Positions 7,473 to 16,336 of a stretch of 64,000 nucleotides of DNA are shown here, piece after piece. The stretch comes from Roseibium sp. Sym1 (lineage in GTDB: Bacteria > Pseudomonadota > Alphaproteobacteria > Rhizobiales > Stappiaceae), in the NCBI RefSeq assembly GCF_027359675.1, contig NZ_CP114786.1, positions 3,632,501 through 3,696,500 of the forward strand. The letters run 5' to 3'. Numbering within the stretch: the stretch's first letter is position 1; each line of letters starts with the position of its first letter. The translations under genes were made by a program, and so were the position numbers. The notes under the pieces were generated by a model. It was not told where the DNA came from, ran no database searches, and was given only the letters and a program-made list of their open reading frames with translations.

Positions 7473-9347
7473 TCAGGTGTTCTTCTTCGCCTCAGTGGCG
7501 GCTTCGCCGGATTTCCAGAGACCGACCTGCATGTCCTGCCGGCGGCCCCTGATGACAACCGTTGCCATTCGCGGCACGTCGCAGCCCAATCCGCCGACTG
7601 GGTCTGCCGCCTGAAGCAGGTCCGACGACACGACGATGGAGGCCGCATGGTCCTTGGCGACCTCCAGCAACCGGCTGGCGACATTGACACAGTCACCCGT
7701 CGCGGCGATCTGCTGTTGGCTGTCATGGCCGAGGCGCGACAGCACGACCTTGCCGATATGCGCGCCGACCCGGACTGTGGTTATGTCGGCCTTGCGGCCG
7801 GTGGATTCCAGCCAGGCGGTGATTTCCTTTTCCAGTTCGAAAGCACAGTGGATCGCCTGGACCGGGTCCGTGCCGTCTTCTTCAGGAATGCCAAAACCGA
7901 GCATGGCGCCATCGCCCATGAAATCGAGCACGACACCGTCCCTGCCGCTGACCACGTCAACCACGATGGTGTGGAATTCCTTCAGGAAGTCCCGCGTCTT
8001 CGCGGCGCCGAGGCGTTCGCTGAGGCTGGTGTATCCTGAGAGGTCGACAAACAGGATGGCTGCGGTCTGTTCCCTGGGCGTTGCCAGAAAGGACGGGTTC
8101 TCGGCGATCCGGCGGGCCAGCCTTGGGGACTGGAACCGGCTCAAGGCCTCCTGTGCCTGCAAATGTCGGCGCGACTGGATCCGGTCGGCGACCTGCCGGG
8201 TGATGATGAGCCCGACGACGGGAGGCAGGCTGGCGGCGAAGGGAAGGGCGGCGTTCAGCCAGGTGCCGCCTGAAAAGAAGAAGATGCAGACGCCGAGCCA
8301 TGTGGTGAGAAGGAGCAGATAGAACACCGAGGCTGGTGCCAGGGGCAGCAGGATGACCGCGAGCATGGCGCAAAGGGTGATGAAGACGGCGGCGGCAGCG
8401 TCGAACCGCCTGGTCCAGGCGTCGCGAACCAGCGGTGCACCGTCCAGGAGATTGGCAATACCGGTTGCCTGGACTTCCGCGCCGGGCATGACCGGGTCGA
8501 AGGGTGTGGAGAACCGGTCGCCGACAGCGGTGGCGGTCACGCCGAGCACCACCATGCGGCCGCTCAGAAGGTTCTCCGGATCGCCGGTGTGTCCAGGCAC
8601 CGCCTGCAGGAGGTCTCCGGCGCTGACGGTCGGAATGGTGCCGGCCGGGCCATAATAGTTGAGCGCAAGATGCCAACCCAGGTCCGTGGGCAAGGTCCGG
8701 CTTCCGAAGCGAAGCCCCCCTTCGGTCACATGCGCCGCGCCGCCTTCAAACAGACCGGCGGCCTGAAGGGCAAACGAAGGTTGAAGACCTGTTTCCGTCA
8801 GAAACAGCATTGGTACATGACGCGGTGTCCCGCCGATATCCGCGGCGATGTTCGCCAAGCCGACCGAAGTGACCTTCGCGATTTGCGGTGTGGGCGAAAG
8901 CTGCGTGCGTACAAGCGGGACAGCGTTTTGCGAAGCGGTTTCCTCGTTGATCTGCCCGGCGCCGGCGATCACCGTGGGCAAGGCACCCAGCGCTTCAGCC
9001 AACGATCCATCCGCCGCGGGGTCGGACGAGCCGAACAGCAGAATATCGACTGCGAGGGCCCTCGCGCCGGCAGCGCCGATCCGGGTGATCAGCTCCGCCA
9101 GCCTGTCCCTGGGCAGGGGATAGGGACCGATGGCATCGATGGTCCTGTCATCGATGGCCACGATGACAAGGTCTTCCGGCGCGGGCCTTTCCCCCACCAG
9201 TGCAATCCGGAGATCCAGCAGAACGGTCTCGAACCGGTCGACCACGCTGGCGCTGCCGGCCAGGTGGGTGCGCACGAGCGATCCCGTCCAGAGAATGCCA
9301 ACTCCCAGCGCCAGCGCGACAATTGCGGCAGGCAAATTGAGTTTCAT
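7473..9347 (-). CDS. CHASE2-domain adenylate/guanylate cyclase
   Basis: A 624-residue membrane receptor cyclase. One transmembrane helix (about 7-25) leads into a periplasmic CHASE2 sensor domain (about 27-340), then three close hydrophobic helices (about 350-420) and a class III cyclase domain (about 440-610). The cyclase keeps FVDLSGYTSLSERLG and LDFMGDGAMLGFG, with the metal-binding Asp residues, and the ATGDCVNVASRL motif. It should make cAMP (or cGMP) in response to an envelope signal. Its start overlaps the FecR-like gene by four bases. A divergent Crp-type gene nearby is the obvious candidate for reading the messenger. Confidence 0.9.
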   Translation of the reverse strand: MKLNLPAAIVALALGVGILWTGSLVRTHLAGSASVVDRFETVLLDLRIALVGERPAPEDLVIVAIDDRTIDAIGPYPLPRDRLAELITRIGAAGARALAVDILLFGSSDPAADGSLAEALGALPTVIAGAGQINEETASQNAVPLVRTQLSPTPQIAKVTSVGLANIAADIGGTPRHVPMLFLTETGLQPSFALQAAGLFEGGAAHVTEGGLRFGSRTLPTDLGWHLALNYYGPAGTIPTVSAGDLLQAVPGHTGDPENLLSGRMVVLGVTATAVGDRFSTPFDPVMPGAEVQATGIANLLDGAPLVRDAWTRRFDAAAAVFITLCAMLAVILLPLAPASVFYLLLLTTWLGVCIFFFSGGTWLNAALPFAASLPPVVGLIITRQVADRIQSRRHLQAQEALSRFQSPRLARRIAENPSFLATPREQTAAILFVDLSGYTSLSERLGAAKTRDFLKEFHTIVVDVVSGRDGVVLDFMGDGAMLGFGIPEEDGTDPVQAIHCAFELEKEITAWLESTGRKADITTVRVGAHIGKVVLSRLGHDSQQQIAATGDCVNVASRLLEVAKDHAASIVVSSDLLQAADPVGGLGCDVPRMATVVIRGRRQDMQVGLWKSGEAATEAKKNT

Positions 9348-9856
9348 CGTCCAAAGCGGTTCAAGAGGTTGTTGACCCGTTGCGCCGGCCAGCGCCTGGT
9401 TTCGAGCGGTTCGCCGGGTGAGACCTCGACCCCGAGACCGGGTGTCAGAAGCACGGCATCGGACCCGTCTGTGTGCGAGACGCTGACTTCACCCTCGCGC
9501 ACGAAAACCGCGGTCATGGTGTCGGTCACGTCCACGACATAGACGGTTCCCCGCACGGCGGCGATGGCATGCGGCGTCCGGACCTGGAAGGGACCGCTTC
9601 CGGGTGTGACTTCGATATAGAGGCCGTCGGTGGAAACCTCGACATCCGTCGGCCGGTCGTCGGGCTCGCGTTCGACAATGCCCAGCGCCGTCGCGGCCTC
9701 CGCTTCCAGCGTTATGCCGCCGGCGCATTGATAGACACTGCGAGGCGGGTCCTGCAGATCCGTTTTACTGCATCCGCTCAACGTCTGTGCCGCCAGCGGT
9801 TGTGTCGCCAGGGCCGTGAGCAGGGAGAGGATCGTGAAAATTTCAAGTTTTTTCAT
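9344..9856 (-). CDS. FecR-domain periplasmic protein
   Basis: A 170-residue exported protein with a signal peptide (MKKLEIFTILSLLTALATQPLAA) and a FecR-like domain (FQVRTPHAIAAVRGTVYVVDV, then VFVREGEVSVSH). FecR domains of this kind accompany CHASE2 cyclases and may bind or present the periplasmic signal. The ATG at 9856 was preferred to a TTG two codons upstream. It is the first gene of the operon that continues into the cyclase and the lipase. Confidence 0.82.
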   Translation of the reverse strand: MKKLEIFTILSLLTALATQPLAAQTLSGCSKTDLQDPPRSVYQCAGGITLEAEAATALGIVEREPDDRPTDVEVSTDGLYIEVTPGSGPFQVRTPHAIAAVRGTVYVVDVTDTMTAVFVREGEVSVSHTDGSDAVLLTPGLGVEVSPGEPLETRRWPAQRVNNLLNRFGR

Positions 9857-9898
9857 CGTCAATTTCCCAAATTAGGCTTTTCAATCGCCCCCGGATTC

Positions 9899-9910
9899 CT
9901 GATACATCAG
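9899..9910. repeat. Short inverted repeat in divergent promoter region
   Basis: CTGAT-AC-ATCAG lies in the FecR-Crp intergenic region, about 20 bases from the CRP-like site. It could be a second regulatory element, but it is short and may be chance. Confidence 0.25.
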
Positions 9911-9928
9911 AAATTCCAGCTTAATGAG

Positions 9929-9944
9929 TGTGACCGTTGTCACT
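9929..9944. promoter_or_regulatory. CRP-type operator
   Basis: TGTGA-CCGTTG-TCACT differs from the CRP consensus TGTGA-N6-TCACA by one base. It stands in the 126-bp divergent region between the FecR-cyclase-lipase operon and the Crp-type gene, so the regulator could control both its own gene and the gene that makes its ligand. Confidence 0.7.
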
Positions 9945-9982
9945 AGCGTTGTATTGTCAAAATGTTGCGGAGCGAAAAGAAA

Positions 9983-10684
9983 ATGAACGCTGACGGAGAC
10001 CTTAAAAAAGAAAAGCTGCTCAGCAAAAGCTTCATTTTCGACGCGCTCGACGACCAGACCCGTCAGGACCTGGCGAATTTCTCCTATATCAAGCGGTTTA
10101 CCGCGGGCGACACCATCTTCACGATGGGAGAGCCCGGGCAAAGCATGATGGCGATTGCAGAGGGCACTGTGCGCGTGACCATGTTCACACCCAGCGACCG
10201 GGAAGTCACCTTGAACGACCTCCAGGCCGGCGATGTCTTCGGTGAAATCGCCATGCTTGACGGCAAGGAGCGGTCGGCGAGCGTCAAGGCCCTGACCAAC
10301 TGCACGCTTGTCGTGCTCGAACGGCGCGCCCTGCTCGATGTCCTGCAGCGCAATCCGGGCCTGTCGATCAAGCTGATCGAATTGCTGTGCCAAAGGGTGC
10401 GCCGTTCCGATGAGCGCATGATCGATATTGCCTTCCTGGATCTGCCGGTGCGGCTCGCCAAGCTGTTGCTCCGGCTGACGGTGGCGGCGCCCGCCTCCGA
10501 GGAGAGGCCGGCATCGAAATTGTCCCAGTCCCAGTCCGAACTTGCCGACATGATCGGCAATTCCCGGGAAAACGTGAACCGGTGCCTGCGCAAATGGCAA
10601 AAGGCGGAGCTGATCAATCTCCAGAGCGGCTGGCTGATCATAAAGGACCGGGATCGTCTGGAAGCGCTCGCCTATGGTGAGTGA
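9983..10684 (+). CDS. Crp/Fnr family transcriptional regulator
   Basis: A 233-residue regulator. The cyclic-nucleotide domain occupies about residues 10-130 and keeps the phosphate-binding cassette FGEIAMLDGKERSAS with the Glu, Arg and Ser that hold cAMP in CRP. A helix C and a winged helix-turn-helix follow (SQSELADMIGNSRENVNRCLRKWQ). There is no FNR-type cysteine cluster. The ATG at 9983 was chosen because GGAG precedes it; an ATG at 9962 has no ribosome site. It is divergent from the adenylate cyclase operon with a CRP site between. Confidence 0.87.
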   Translation: MNADGDLKKEKLLSKSFIFDALDDQTRQDLANFSYIKRFTAGDTIFTMGEPGQSMMAIAEGTVRVTMFTPSDREVTLNDLQAGDVFGEIAMLDGKERSASVKALTNCTLVVLERRALLDVLQRNPGLSIKLIELLCQRVRRSDERMIDIAFLDLPVRLAKLLLRLTVAAPASEERPASKLSQSQSELADMIGNSRENVNRCLRKWQKAELINLQSGWLIIKDRDRLEALAYGE

Positions 10685-11004
10685 AATCGTCGTGGAGGGC
10701 TGCCGGCGGGGGTGAGCAATTCACCGGAAGCCGGGCTTTTGGATCCAGCAGACTGAATACCGTGCCGACACTCTCCCAAGATGCGCAGAGGAGCCTCCTC
10801 CGGGGAGGGCAATATGCGTGGACAGGTCACCGCCCGAAGGCTTCAAGCGTTCTTGTGTTGGCCGGGGTGGAGAGCCAGACATTGTGACACCTTGTTTGCC
10901 GCGTGCCGCGCGTCACAGGTGCAGGGCCGCGTTCCTTCCTAGGTATAGGTCATCGGCGGACGAAATTACCGCCGATACCGAAAACCCAAGAAGGAATTCA
11001 ACTC
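10685..11004. other. Intergenic region before BA14K gene
   Basis: About 320 bases. Near 10788 a GAGGAG/CTCCTC inverted repeat may end the crp transcript; the right part should hold the promoter of the BA14K gene. No gene or known RNA is seen. Confidence 0.4.
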
Positions 11005-11307
11005 ATGTTTCGCAAGACCATTTTGAAAACTGCCGCCCTGGCCGTCATTACCGCGACCGTTGCCGCAACCGGTGTGAGCACCGCTTCCGCAGGCGGTTAC
11101 GGCTACGGCCACGGCTCCTACAACAAAGGCCATGTTGTCAAGAAGGTCATCGTCAACCGCCCGTTCGCCCACATCCAGGACCGCATCTGGCATCAGCATG
11201 TCGATTGGTGCCAGGGCCGCTTCCGGACCTACAACACCTACGACAATACCTACCAGCCCTATAGCGGTCCGCGCGCCCAGTGCTGGTCCCCCTATATCGC
11301 CCGCTAA
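11005..11307 (+). CDS. BA14K-family secreted protein
   Basis: A 100-residue protein with a signal peptide (about residues 1-30, ending STASA) and a Gly/Tyr/His-rich start of the mature part. The C-terminus has the BA14K pattern: [19 protein letters not shown] followed by [12 protein letters not shown], with two cysteines. BA14K proteins of Brucella and relatives are surface or periplasmic antigens with lectin-like behaviour. The next gene is a longer paralogue. Confidence 0.8.
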   Translation: MFRKTILKTAALAVITATVAATGVSTASAGGYGYGHGSYNKGHVVKKVIVNRPFAHIQDRIWHQHVDWCQGRFRTYNTYDNTYQPYSGPRAQCWSPYIAR

Positions 11308-11510
11308 GCCGGCCGATCTCCTTCGACAGCGCGGGTCTGTTTTAAAGGCCCGCGTCTCTCCTTCCTCTCGGATACAGGCGCAACACGCCTCCACCACCCG
11401 GTTTCCGGCATTGCCATTCCGCAAGCTCACCCGGACGGGAGCAACCGTGTGCCCTGCCGGGCCATGCGGGCGTGTGCCCCGATCCGGACCGGATTGAAAG
11501 GACTATCAAG

Positions 11511-12242
11511 ATGATCGCCAAAAAGATGGCAACGACGCTGGCCCTGGTCATGGTCGCAGCGACGGCAGGCCTCGCATCTTCCGCTCCGTCGCTGGCCGGC
11601 GGATACGGCTATGGCAGCGGGAATTCGTGGGGTGGTTACCAGAGCCACAGACCGGTGCGCCAGAAAGTGTACCGGCGGGCCTATAACGGCAACAACCCGC
11701 ACCTTGCCTGGTGTTACGACCGCTACAGGTCCTATCGCCGAAGCGACAACACCTTCCAGCCCTATCACGGGCCACGCAAGGATTGCCTGTCGCCCTATGT
11801 GGCAGAACGGCTGGAGCTTTTCGCAGACTACCGGCAGGACGCACCGGAGCAGCTGTTCCAGGAACAGCTCGATGGCCGCGGTCAATCCGAACGCGACCGG
11901 TTCGGCAATCTGCGGGAGAGTGTCCGCAACAGCGCGAGCCCGGAGGGCGGAACGGACGGGCAGGCCGATGGTTTCGGCAATCTTCCGGAACAGGCTGCGG
12001 CCGCAGCCGGAACAGATGCATCGACCCAACCGGACCAGCCGGCGATCGTTCAGCAGGCTCCCGCAGCCGCGCAGGCCCCCGCCGAACTCGAGGCCCCCGT
12101 CGCCGCGGCGGTCGAAGCTCCGCCTGCAGAGCCTGAAACAGCTCCAGTCGCGGTACAGGCTGTCGAAGCCCCGATTTTGGAGACCGTTGCGCCTGCCGCC
12201 GAAGGCATTGGGCCGGAGGACGGCCAGACAGAGACGGAATAA
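11511..12242 (+). CDS. BA14K-family secreted protein with long Ala/Pro tail
   Basis: A 243-residue exported protein. A signal peptide (about 1-28) is followed by the same Gly/Tyr-rich stretch and BA14K core as the upstream paralogue ([19 protein letters not shown], then [12 protein letters not shown]). From about residue 100 it continues with a charged segment and a low-complexity Ala/Pro/Glu tail that could span the periplasm or cell-wall space. The paralogue pair probably arose by duplication. Confidence 0.8.
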   Translation: MIAKKMATTLALVMVAATAGLASSAPSLAGGYGYGSGNSWGGYQSHRPVRQKVYRRAYNGNNPHLAWCYDRYRSYRRSDNTFQPYHGPRKDCLSPYVAERLELFADYRQDAPEQLFQEQLDGRGQSERDRFGNLRESVRNSASPEGGTDGQADGFGNLPEQAAAAAGTDASTQPDQPAIVQQAPAAAQAPAELEAPVAAAVEAPPAEPETAPVAVQAVEAPILETVAPAAEGIGPEDGQTETE

Positions 12243-12280
12243 GCCAATCCAGCCGATCCGTTCCAGGACCGGTTGCCGAT

Positions 12281-12308
12281 GCCCCGCTCCTTCTTCAGGA
12301 GGCGGGGC
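12281..12308. terminator. Hairpin between convergent genes
   Basis: GCCCCGCTCCT / AGGAGGCGGGGC with one bulged base and a TTCTTC-type loop, followed by only two T. Its place between convergent genes suggests a terminator. Confidence 0.55.
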
Positions 12309-12334
12309 TTGCCGTGTCCACGAGAACCGTGAGC

Positions 12335-13759
12335 CTAACCCCGTTGACCGACGGCCCGGCCCGCGCCGTCAGGTGGCGGCAGATCGGCGTGGGCTTGGGC
12401 AAACGCGGTGAGCCTTGCCTCGACTTCAGCTTCCGGCGGGCAGCTGGCGCGGGTGGTCAGGTCGACATGAAGCAGCATGGTCTCCATGGTGGCAGCGACG
12501 GCGCCGTCACCTTTCTTCAGGAAGTGGAACAGCTTCATCTTCTTGCCTTCGCCCTGGAGCACCTGGGTGGAGATGGTCAGGCGCTCGCCGGCCTTCAGCT
12601 CGTCCAGGTAGCGCAGGTGGTTCTCCACGGTGAAGTAGCTCTTGCCTGAGGCGATGTAATCGGCATCCGCGCCGATCAGTTCCATGAAGCGGTCGGTGGC
12701 GGCGGCGCCGGCTTCCAGGTAATGGGCCTCGTTCATGTGGTTGTTGTAGTCCGTCCAGCTTTGCGGGATCTGGCGGTCCATCGTGACCGGCAGCTCCGCC
12801 GGTTCCGGGTTCGGCAAGGCCTTTTCGTGGCGAACGAGAACACCGCCGGCACCGCTACCGCTTTTCTTAAGGGCGCGCATCATGCCGACCAGGTTGTCGT
12901 CACGCAGCCGCTCCAGGTCGCGGATCGAAAGATGTCCGGACTGGGCGTCCGACTGGCCCGCGATCAGGTCGACCAGCTCCTCGGTGAATTCCGGCACGTC
13001 CATCAGCTTGGTCCAGGGCCAGGAGAGGCAGGGGCCGAACTGGGCCATGAAATGCTTCATGCCGGCTTCGCCGCCGGCAATCCGGTAGGTCTCGAAGAGG
13101 CCCATCTGCGCCCAGCGGAGGCCGAAGCCCATGCGGATGGCCTCGTCGATTTCTTCTGTCGTGGCGATGCCGTCCTTGACCAGCCAGAGGGCCTCGCGCC
13201 AGACCGCTTCCAGGAACCGGTCGGCGATATGGGCGTCGATTTCCTTGCGCACTGTCAGCGGGAACATGCCGATTGACCGCAGGATGTCCGCGGCGCGCGC
13301 CGTTTCACCGGCATCGCCGACCAGCTCGACCAACGGCAGCAGGTAGACCGGGTTGAACGGGTGGGCGACGAGGGCGCGCGCGCCGTCGGCATTCAGTTCC
13401 GACGGCTTGAAGCCGGAGGTCGAGGAGCCTATGACGGTGGTCTCGGAGGCGAGCCCGGTCAGGCTGCCGAGCACCTTGTGTTTCAGCTCCAGCCGTTCCG
13501 GAACGCTTTCCTGGATCCAGTCAGCGCCATTTGCCGCCTCGGCCAGGTCGGCGTGGAATGTCAGCGTGCCTTCGACGGGCAGACACTTGTCATAAAGGGA
13601 TGGCAGGCTGCGGCGGGCATTGGCGATGACCTCGCCGATCTTGCGCTCCGCTTCAGGGTCCGGATCGAAGACGGCAACGTCCCAGCCGTTCAGAAGAAAG
13701 CGCGCGGCCCAGCCGCCGCCGATCACGCCGCCGCCGACGATACATGCCTTTTGGGTCAT
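12335..13759 (-). CDS. L-carnitine dehydrogenase fused to betainyl-CoA thioesterase
   Basis: A 474-residue two-domain protein. Residues 1 to about 315 form a 3-hydroxyacyl-CoA-dehydrogenase-type fold with the NAD motif GGGVIGGGWAARF and the SSTSGFKPSEL and HPFNPVYLLPLVE stretches of carnitine dehydrogenases, which oxidise L-carnitine to 3-dehydrocarnitine. Residues of about 325-450 form a hotdog thioesterase (DYNNHMNEAHYLEAG). Such fusions are known in carnitine-degrading rhizobia, where the second domain releases glycine betaine from betainyl-CoA. The gene closes the operon with the BKACE and SDR genes and overlaps the SDR by four bases. Confidence 0.88.
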   Translation of the reverse strand: MTQKACIVGGGVIGGGWAARFLLNGWDVAVFDPDPEAERKIGEVIANARRSLPSLYDKCLPVEGTLTFHADLAEAANGADWIQESVPERLELKHKVLGSLTGLASETTVIGSSTSGFKPSELNADGARALVAHPFNPVYLLPLVELVGDAGETARAADILRSIGMFPLTVRKEIDAHIADRFLEAVWREALWLVKDGIATTEEIDEAIRMGFGLRWAQMGLFETYRIAGGEAGMKHFMAQFGPCLSWPWTKLMDVPEFTEELVDLIAGQSDAQSGHLSIRDLERLRDDNLVGMMRALKKSGSGAGGVLVRHEKALPNPEPAELPVTMDRQIPQSWTDYNNHMNEAHYLEAGAAATDRFMELIGADADYIASGKSYFTVENHLRYLDELKAGERLTISTQVLQGEGKKMKLFHFLKKGDGAVAATMETMLLHVDLTTRASCPPEAEVEARLTAFAQAHADLPPPDGAGRAVGQRG

Positions 13760-14520
13760 GGTGCGAGTGTCTCCGTGTGGCCGTCTATGGCCAGTATCTG
13801 TCCAGAAATCCGGGCGCCGGCTTCGGACGCCAGGAAGTGGATGCTGTTTGCGACATCCCGGGCGGTGACCCAGGTCCTGAGCGAGACGCCCTTGACGTAG
13901 CTCTCGCGAATGGCCTCTTCGGTCTGGCCGCGCGCCCTGGCTTCCATGGCAACGACACGGTCCATGCGCTCGCCTTCAACCGCGCCGGGACAGACCGCGT
14001 TGACACGGATGCCGTGGGGACCAAGTTCCATGGCGAGGGTCTTGGTCAGGCCGATAATGGCCCATTTGGCAGAGGCGTAGGGGGAGCGGAACGGATAGCC
14101 GTGAAGGCCCGCGGTCGAGGAGGTCAGCACGATCAGGCCGTGGCCCTGGGCCTTCATCACGCCTGCGGCCCAGCGGCAGGTGAGGAAGGCACCGTGGACA
14201 TTGGTCGCCAGGCACCGCTGCCATTCGCCATAATCCAGCGTCTCGATCGCCCCGGCGGGCCCGCCGGTGCCGGCGTTGGCGCAGACCACGTCCACGCCGG
14301 CCCAGCGCCGCTCAAGATCATCCAGAAAGGCAGACATGTCCGCATCGGAGGTGACATCGGCCACGGCCGAGACGGCCTGCGGGTGGGCATCGGAAAATGC
14401 AGTCACGGCAGCAGGGTCGGCATCGCAGATGGCGACTTCGTCGCCCTCGCCGAGAAACCGCTCGGCAATGGCGCGGCCGATGCCCGAGGCACCTGCCGTG
14501 ACGAGGACCTTCCGGCTCAT
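13756..14520 (-). CDS. SDR family oxidoreductase of the carnitine operon
   Basis: A 254-residue short-chain dehydrogenase. TAGASGIG gives the cofactor motif, CANAG replaces the usual NNAG, and LTSSTAG with YASAK supply the catalytic Ser, Tyr and Lys. It lies two bases downstream of the BKACE gene and overlaps the carnitine dehydrogenase gene. Possible jobs are reduction of the acetoacetate released by the BKACE or oxidation of a D-carnitine-type substrate; the sequence alone does not decide. Confidence 0.82.
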   Translation of the reverse strand: MSRKVLVTAGASGIGRAIAERFLGEGDEVAICDADPAAVTAFSDAHPQAVSAVADVTSDADMSAFLDDLERRWAGVDVVCANAGTGGPAGAIETLDYGEWQRCLATNVHGAFLTCRWAAGVMKAQGHGLIVLTSSTAGLHGYPFRSPYASAKWAIIGLTKTLAMELGPHGIRVNAVCPGAVEGERMDRVVAMEARARGQTEEAIRESYVKGVSLRTWVTARDVANSIHFLASEAGARISGQILAIDGHTETLAP

Positions 14521-14522
14521 GA

Positions 14523-15440
14523 TCAGGCCGTTCCCGGAGCGCGCTTGGTCAGGCCAAGCCGCTCGCGCACGGCTTCCGGCCCGGCGATCTTCGCCCCCAT
14601 GCCCTCGATCACGCCGACCGCCTTTTCGACCAGCTGGGCGTTGGTGGCGAGAACGCCCTTTTCGAGGAAGATGTTGTCTTCCAGCCCGACACGGACGTTG
14701 CCGCCTGCCAGGATGGCTGCCGCCGCATAGGGCATCTGGTCGCGGCCGAGGCTGAAGGCCGACCAGGCCCAGTCATCCGGAATGTTGTTGACCATGGCCA
14801 TGAAGGTGTTGAGGTCGTTCGGGGCGCCCCAGGGCACGCCCATGCACAGCTGCACCAGTGCCGGAGAGGCGAGGGTGCCTTCCTTGACCAGCTGCTTGGC
14901 GAACCAGAGATGCCCGGTGTCGAAGGCCTCGATTTCCGGCTTGACGCCGAGTTCCGTCATCATGGAGCCCATGGCACGCAGCATCCCGGGGGTGTTGGTC
15001 ATGACATAGTCGGCCTCGGCGAAATTCATGGTGCCGCAGTCGAGCGTGCAGATTTCCGGCAGGCATTCGCGCACATGGGCCATGCGCTCGGTGGCGCCGA
15101 CCATGTCGGTGCCGCCTTGATTGACCGGGAGCGGGGCTTCGGTGGACCCGAAGGTGATGTCGCCGCCCATGCCTGCGGTGAGGTTCAGAACCACGTCGAC
15201 ATCCGCATCGCGGATGCGGTCGGTGACTTCGCGGTAATAGTCCAGGCGGCGGGACGGAGCGCCGGTTTCCGGGTCGCGCACATGGCAGTGGACGATGGCG
15301 GCGCCCGCCTTTGCGGCGTCGATGGCGCTGTCGGCGATTTCCTTCGGGCTGCGCGGCACGTGGGGGGACTTGGCCTGGGTGCCGCCGGAGCCGGTGACGG
15401 CACAGGTGATGAAGACGTCGCGGTTCATTTGAAGGGGCAT
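14523..15440 (-). CDS. 3-dehydrocarnitine cleavage enzyme (BKACE, DUF849)
   Basis: A 305-residue beta-keto acid cleavage enzyme. It shows the zinc-binding HCHVRD motif near residue 50 and the LNLTAGMGGD and SFSLGRDQMPYAAAAILAGGNVRVGLEDN motifs typical of the family. In carnitine degradation this enzyme condenses 3-dehydrocarnitine with acetyl-CoA to give betainyl-CoA and acetoacetate. The neighbouring carnitine dehydrogenase-thioesterase fusion makes this substrate assignment strong. It is the first gene of its unit. Confidence 0.88.
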   Translation of the reverse strand: MPLQMNRDVFITCAVTGSGGTQAKSPHVPRSPKEIADSAIDAAKAGAAIVHCHVRDPETGAPSRRLDYYREVTDRIRDADVDVVLNLTAGMGGDITFGSTEAPLPVNQGGTDMVGATERMAHVRECLPEICTLDCGTMNFAEADYVMTNTPGMLRAMGSMMTELGVKPEIEAFDTGHLWFAKQLVKEGTLASPALVQLCMGVPWGAPNDLNTFMAMVNNIPDDWAWSAFSLGRDQMPYAAAAILAGGNVRVGLEDNIFLEKGVLATNAQLVEKAVGVIEGMGAKIAGPEAVRERLGLTKRAPGTA

Positions 15441-15515
15441 TTTTAAACTCCTAAATCAGCGGCAATTCACTCGAAAGCGATTGAACTGCCAAAAGCTGAT
15501 TGTGTTTTAAGTGGC

Positions 15516-15555
15516 AGATCATCTTGTCTGCGTTCAAGCGCACGCAGGATGATCT
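15516..15555 (-). terminator. Nested hairpin between two carnitine units
   Basis: AGATCATC / GATGATCT encloses CTGCGT / ACGCAG, forming one long interrupted stem that overlaps the stop codon of the CaiD-like gene. No T run follows on the minus strand. It may end or attenuate the upstream unit before the BKACE promoter. Confidence 0.5.
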
Positions 15556-16336
15556 AGCGGCCTTTCCAGACCGGATCGCGTTTTTCGGCGAAGGCGCGCG
15601 CGCCTTCCTTCTGGTCCTCCGAGCGGTAGAGCGTTTCCACCGTCTGAAACTGGCTCCCGGTGATGCGGTTGAGAGCGTCCTGGAATTTCATGTCCTCGGC
15701 CTCGCGCACGATTTCCTTGATCGCCGCATAGACAAGCGGTGGGCCGGAGGCGAGTAGTTCTGCCAGTTTCCAGGCCTCCGTCATCAGGTCTGCGACCGGA
15801 TAGACATGATTGACGAAGCCCCAGCGGGCGGCTTCCTCCACCTCGAGCCAGCGTCCGGTGAACAGCATTTCCAGGGCGATGTGATAGGGGATGCGTTTCG
15901 GCAGCTTGAGCGTGGCGGCGTCCGCAACGGTGCCTGAGCGGATTTCCGGCAAGGCGAACGTGGCATGGTCTGCTGCCAGGATGATGTCCGCGGAGAGCGC
16001 CAGTTCCAGCCCGCCACCGCAGCAGATGCCGTTGACGGCAGCGATGACCGGCTTGTTGAGACCGCGCAGCTCCTGCAGGCCGCCGAAACCGCCCTTGCCG
16101 TAATCGCCGTCGACGGCGTCGCCATCCGCGGCCGCCTTCAGATCCCAGCCGGGGCAGAAGAATTTCTCGCCCGCGCCCGTGATGATGGCGACCCGAAGCT
16201 CCGGGTCATCGCGGAAGCCGGTGAAGACGTCGCCCATGATCCGGCTGGTGGCGAGGTCAATGGCATTGGCCTTGGGCCTGTCCAGCGTAACGGCCAGAAT
16301 GTGACCGCGTCTTTCGGTCTTGATGGGATTTTCCAT
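15554..16336 (-). CDS. caiD: Crotonobetainyl-CoA hydratase (CaiD-like)
   Basis: A 260-residue enoyl-CoA hydratase of the length of E. coli CaiD and very like it from memory, including TLDRPKANAID, FRDDPELRVAIITGAGEKFF, WDLKAA and the end FAEKRDPVWKGR. It should interconvert crotonobetainyl-CoA and carnitinyl-CoA. Its start overlaps the stop of the CoA ligase gene. The gene links the acyl-CoA dehydrogenase and ligase to the carnitine pathway. Confidence 0.85.
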   Translation of the reverse strand: MENPIKTERRGHILAVTLDRPKANAIDLATSRIMGDVFTGFRDDPELRVAIITGAGEKFFCPGWDLKAAADGDAVDGDYGKGGFGGLQELRGLNKPVIAAVNGICCGGGLELALSADIILAADHATFALPEIRSGTVADAATLKLPKRIPYHIALEMLFTGRWLEVEEAARWGFVNHVYPVADLMTEAWKLAELLASGPPLVYAAIKEIVREAEDMKFQDALNRITGSQFQTVETLYRSEDQKEGARAFAEKRDPVWKGR

